Positions 61,046 through 64,000 of a stretch of DNA of 64,000 nucleotides are shown here, piece after piece. The translations under genes were made by a program, and so were the position numbers. Each line of letters starts with the position of its first letter. Positions within the stretch are counted from its first letter, which is position 1. The DNA is taken from contig SWDT01000108.1 of assembly GCA_009193035.1 (NCBI GenBank), positions 242,457 through 306,456 of the forward strand, written 5' to 3'. A model generated the notes under the pieces. That model did no database searches. It saw nothing but the letters and a program-made list of their open reading frames with translations, and was not told the DNA's origin. Origin of the DNA: Halicephalobus mephisto. Lineage: Eukaryota; Nematoda; Chromadorea; Rhabditida; Panagrolaimidae.

Positions 61046-62719
61046 TATATCGAAACTATGACATAATTGAGATATTTGTGATTGAAGAGAATTAATAGCA
61101 TAAAGAAAAAAGTAGAATGAACCGATGATATATCGAACTAGGACATCATTAGAATACATATAGAATTGAGGACAATTAATAGTACTGTGGTATAAATAAT
61201 ATACGTAAAATCCAAATATCATACAATTCCCTCAGAGAATCTCCGCCCAGTCAGCCGATGCGTCCAGATCACAATATAAGCCCAGTAAATCTGAATTTCG
61301 TGGAAAGAGAGTATGAGACTGTTCTACTGAAGTTATTGGATTATTAGTTAAACCTTTTTAGACGATACTCAGATTAAAAACAGATTTTAAATCTATTGTC
61401 GCTTATACGACTCTATCACCTTTGTCTTCTCTCGTGTTGCACTTATTTTTTCCTACCGCAAATATCAGCTTTTTAAATTACTCAAGAGATTATCCGAACC
61501 ATCAAAAGTAGAATGAAGTGAACTTTTCATAGCTATTTCAATTATAACTTCCATAGGATCTTGTACAATCTCTCTACATTATATTTCATGGGTGTAGAGG
61601 AATTTAGTTATAAAAATTAATATGAAAATGGGAATTCTGAAAAAGACTTTGATTTAGTCCTCAGATACTTATTCTGATTGAAGACCTGGAACCTGATCTC
61701 AAATTCACTGTGTTGAAAAACAGTTCATCTATGGATACTAGGTTTTATCAATTTTCATTATAATTTTTATTAATTGTCCGACCCACCCAAGCATTTCAGT
61801 GAAACTTGTGACATTCTCTTTGAGGATAACAGTTCTCAACTAAAAATGTCTGTTCTGATTGAAATAAATAACTACTTCGAATTCCAGATACTTCTTGATT
61901 TTCAGATGATTGTGATATATTCTATCTGATTGATCAACTGATTACTTCATTTAATTGATTAAAATCAATTAGTGGAAGCCAGATCCACTGAAGAACAAAC
62001 TCTTATTTTCACATCATGATGAAATAGTTGCTTTCTCTCAATCATTTATTTATCAAATGAGAAAATACAACAAACAAATAGATTTCTCTGAAACCACCGG
62101 TGTTGCAAGTAATATGATGAAGTTATTAATTTCAAGAGTTATTCGTCAATTAGATTTACTAAACCTTTCGATAAAATGGGAATCATAAAAGAACTCAATT
62201 CTTAATTAAAAGCTCCTGGTCAGAAGAGCAATCCAAAATTTAAACTCACCACCACAAGATTACTCAAGAGCGGATCAAATGCTTACCTCAAATTCGGGTA
62301 ATAAAACCGAAGAAAACGTTCTAATCGGGAACTTTATTCAATAACTAGATCTCTTGTTAGGTGAATGCTGATATTTTTGGAAGCAGAGTGTGAAATAACG
62401 ATGATGGTAGAGAACGAAAGAACTGTGAATAGAAAAGGTGACAACAACTGGCTCGTTTATTTCCTGAGAGAACACTCATCACTTCCTCTCCTGATCGGTT
62501 ATTGTGTCTACCTTCTTATTCTCTATATATAACGCGTTTTTTGAGAGAATCGAGGGCCAAGATGACAAATGGCAAAAGTTTCTCCTTTTTTATTGAAACT
62601 TTAAACATACAATCATGTGGAGACATTATTGCGAAATTTCGAGGTCCGGACTTCTGAAGTGGCTTCTGAAGCGAAATTCAGAAGGCGCGCCGTCTGAAGC
62701 CGTCAGATGTTGGACCCCC
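61046..62719. other. Intergenic, nothing recognised
   Basis: Mixed AT-rich sequence. Bases 62640-62700 contain a compact set of short inverted repeats around GAAGTGGCTTCTGAAGC and TTCAGAAGGCGCGCCGTCTGAAGCC. No open frame of interest. Confidence 0.45.
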
Positions 62720-63719
62720 ACATGTTATATATTATTCGACGTGGAATTTAATTCTGAGTCTAATGATATGTAAAGTAAACGTTTTGAATGAAATTTGAAA
62801 AAATTAGAATCAAAAAACTACTTCGAAAATCTGTTTTTTCTGAGTTTCCCCTTTTCACCCCATTGATTTAAAAAATTCTGACAGCAGATTCTGAATCCTC
62901 ATCAAATTCTACATCATATAGGAAAAAAATTAGAAAAAAAAACGGGCCCCCGCGAGACTTATGAGAAAAAATATCCCGAAATTTGAATTTTGTTTTTTAA
63001 TTTTTTTCGTTCCGGGACCACTTTTGTGAAAAATCCTGAAACGCGTATTGAATAGAATTCAATTACAATCATTTTCTACTACAGATTATATGGGGTTGTC
63101 GATTAATCTTATTTTTTAATAATCGACCCCCCTATGGGGGAACTTAGCTTCATTAAAGAGAAATTGATATTTTACCACTATAATCGGTAGAAAAAATCCA
63201 GATAATGTGTAATTTAAAGAAAATTAAATATCTAGTTAATAAATGATAATAATTTCTTGTTTTTAACTTAAATTTGACTTGTATAATCATATCTACGCAC
63301 GATTATGAAGCATCAACATTTAGAATTTACGTTTTCTTAAAACTCCAAGTACTTGACTCAATATGTTATATACCATTCAACTCAGAATTTAATGCTGAAT
63401 CTAATAATATATTATTTAGTATATTTAACTACGATTTAAAAACAATTATGAGTAAAAAACTGCTTTAAAATGTAGTTTTTCTGAGTTTTCTCCTCTTCAC
63501 TCCATTGATTTAAAAAATTTTGACAGCAGATTCTGAATCCTCATCGAATTCTGCATCAGATAGAAGAAAAATTAGGGGAAAAAAGTGGGGCCCCCGGAGA
63601 CTTATGAGGGAAAATGTCTTCAAATTTGAATTTTGTTTTTGAATTTTTTTTCGCTCCGGGACCACTTTTGCGAAAAATCTTAAAATATGTGTTGGGCGGA
63701 ATTCAATCCCAAATCATAG
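62720..63719. repeat. Diverged ~370-bp direct repeat, 645 bp apart
   Basis: 62720-63090 and 63362-63719 share AATTTAAT(T/G)CTGA(G/A)TCTAA, CATTGATTTAAAAAATT, GACAGCAGATTCTGAATCCT, GGGCCCCCG(C/G)(G)AGACTTATGA and CCGGGACCACTTTTG in the same order. The GC-rich GGGCCCCCG word stands out. Non-coding. Confidence 0.8.
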
Positions 63720-63832
63720 GAGATCAACCCTTAGACAATACAGAAAACATCACACCACTACCAAAACGTACTGGACGTCGTCGACAGTATGACAATTCTA
63801 ACGAAAGAAGATATCATAATGAACTATTGTAA
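63720..63832 (+). CDS. Possible terminal exon, unknown protein
   Basis: After the acceptor-like AATCATAG the frame encodes 37 residues, hydrophilic and basic (NTENITPLPKRTGRRRQYD and NERRYHNELL), then TAA, with AATAAA about 105 bp further (near 63936). It is the only coding-like piece in the last 3.5 kb and would belong to a plus-strand gene whose other exons are not visible, or be chance. Confidence 0.25.
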
Positions 63833-64000
63833 AATTGAATTACATTTTCAATAATCACAAAGTCTCATAATATAATTCTATGTAAACTTTATAAATTACA
63901 AATCTTAAAGTACACATATCATAACATTTAGGAAATAAAATACAAGAATATATCTTCTCTTATTACGGTAACTTTTAACTAAAGACTCTCTTATCCGAGA
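63833..64000. other. Window end, nothing recognised
   Basis: AT-rich sequence with AATAAA near 63936; no further feature. Confidence 0.4.

Overview
The window looks like nuclear DNA of a nematode, probably a rhabditid close to Caenorhabditis. Inferred from: many 40-50 bp introns with (A/T)TTTCAG acceptors; a seven-helix chemoreceptor of the nematode serpentine type; orthologues of proteins known from C. elegans (KANK/VAB-19, CREB3-type bZIP/CRH-2, TPR/NPP-21, ClC-3/5 exchanger, oxoglutarate carrier/MISC-1, DJ-1); and AT-rich spacers carrying words such as TACTGTAG and CG(T/C)GTCGAGA. No tRNA, rRNA or CRISPR array was seen. All exon joins were worked out by hand from reading frame, phase and splice signals.

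Layout. 1-5.0 kb: 3' part of a KANK ankyrin-repeat gene (+). 5-9.1 kb: repeat arrays, one orphan coding-like block (-) and a small predicted three-exon gene (+). 9.7-12.7 kb: secreted selenoprotein-P-N-terminal-like protein with Cys in place of Sec (-). 14.7-15.9 kb: intronless chemoreceptor (+). 16.7-25.2 kb: PACRG gene (+) whose 6.8 kb GC-AG intron contains a complete cytochrome P450 gene (-), itself interrupted by a MITE, a piggyBac-like element and a large foldback. 26-29.7 kb: AT-rich repeats, an orphan coding-like block and a small ORF (-). 29.75-32.9 kb: CREB3/CrebA-type bZIP factor (+). 33.1-37.6 kb: transposon cluster (20-bp minisatellite, MITE, decayed LINE, intact Tc1-like element). 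38.1-39.6 kb: secreted cysteine-repeat protein (+), convergent with the nucleoporin TPR (39.7-44.4 kb, -), which is divergent from a ClC chloride/proton exchanger (44.7-49.3 kb, +). 50.6-51.4 kb: DEP-domain protein (+), convergent with the mitochondrial oxoglutarate carrier (51.5-53.4 kb, -), divergent from DJ-1 (54.2-55.1 kb, +). 56.5-59.9 kb: serpin (+) with four intact alternative reactive-loop exons and dead copies between them. 59.9-64 kb: hairpin, MITEs, a diverged direct repeat and a possible terminal exon.

The genes do not form one pathway; this is ordinary gene-rich DNA interspersed with repeats. The most notable systems are the serpin cassette, which lets one locus make inhibitors of different protease specificity; the P450 nested antisense in the PACRG intron; a Tc1 element whose empty target site survives next door; and several nested or foldback elements of pogo/mariner and piggyBac type.
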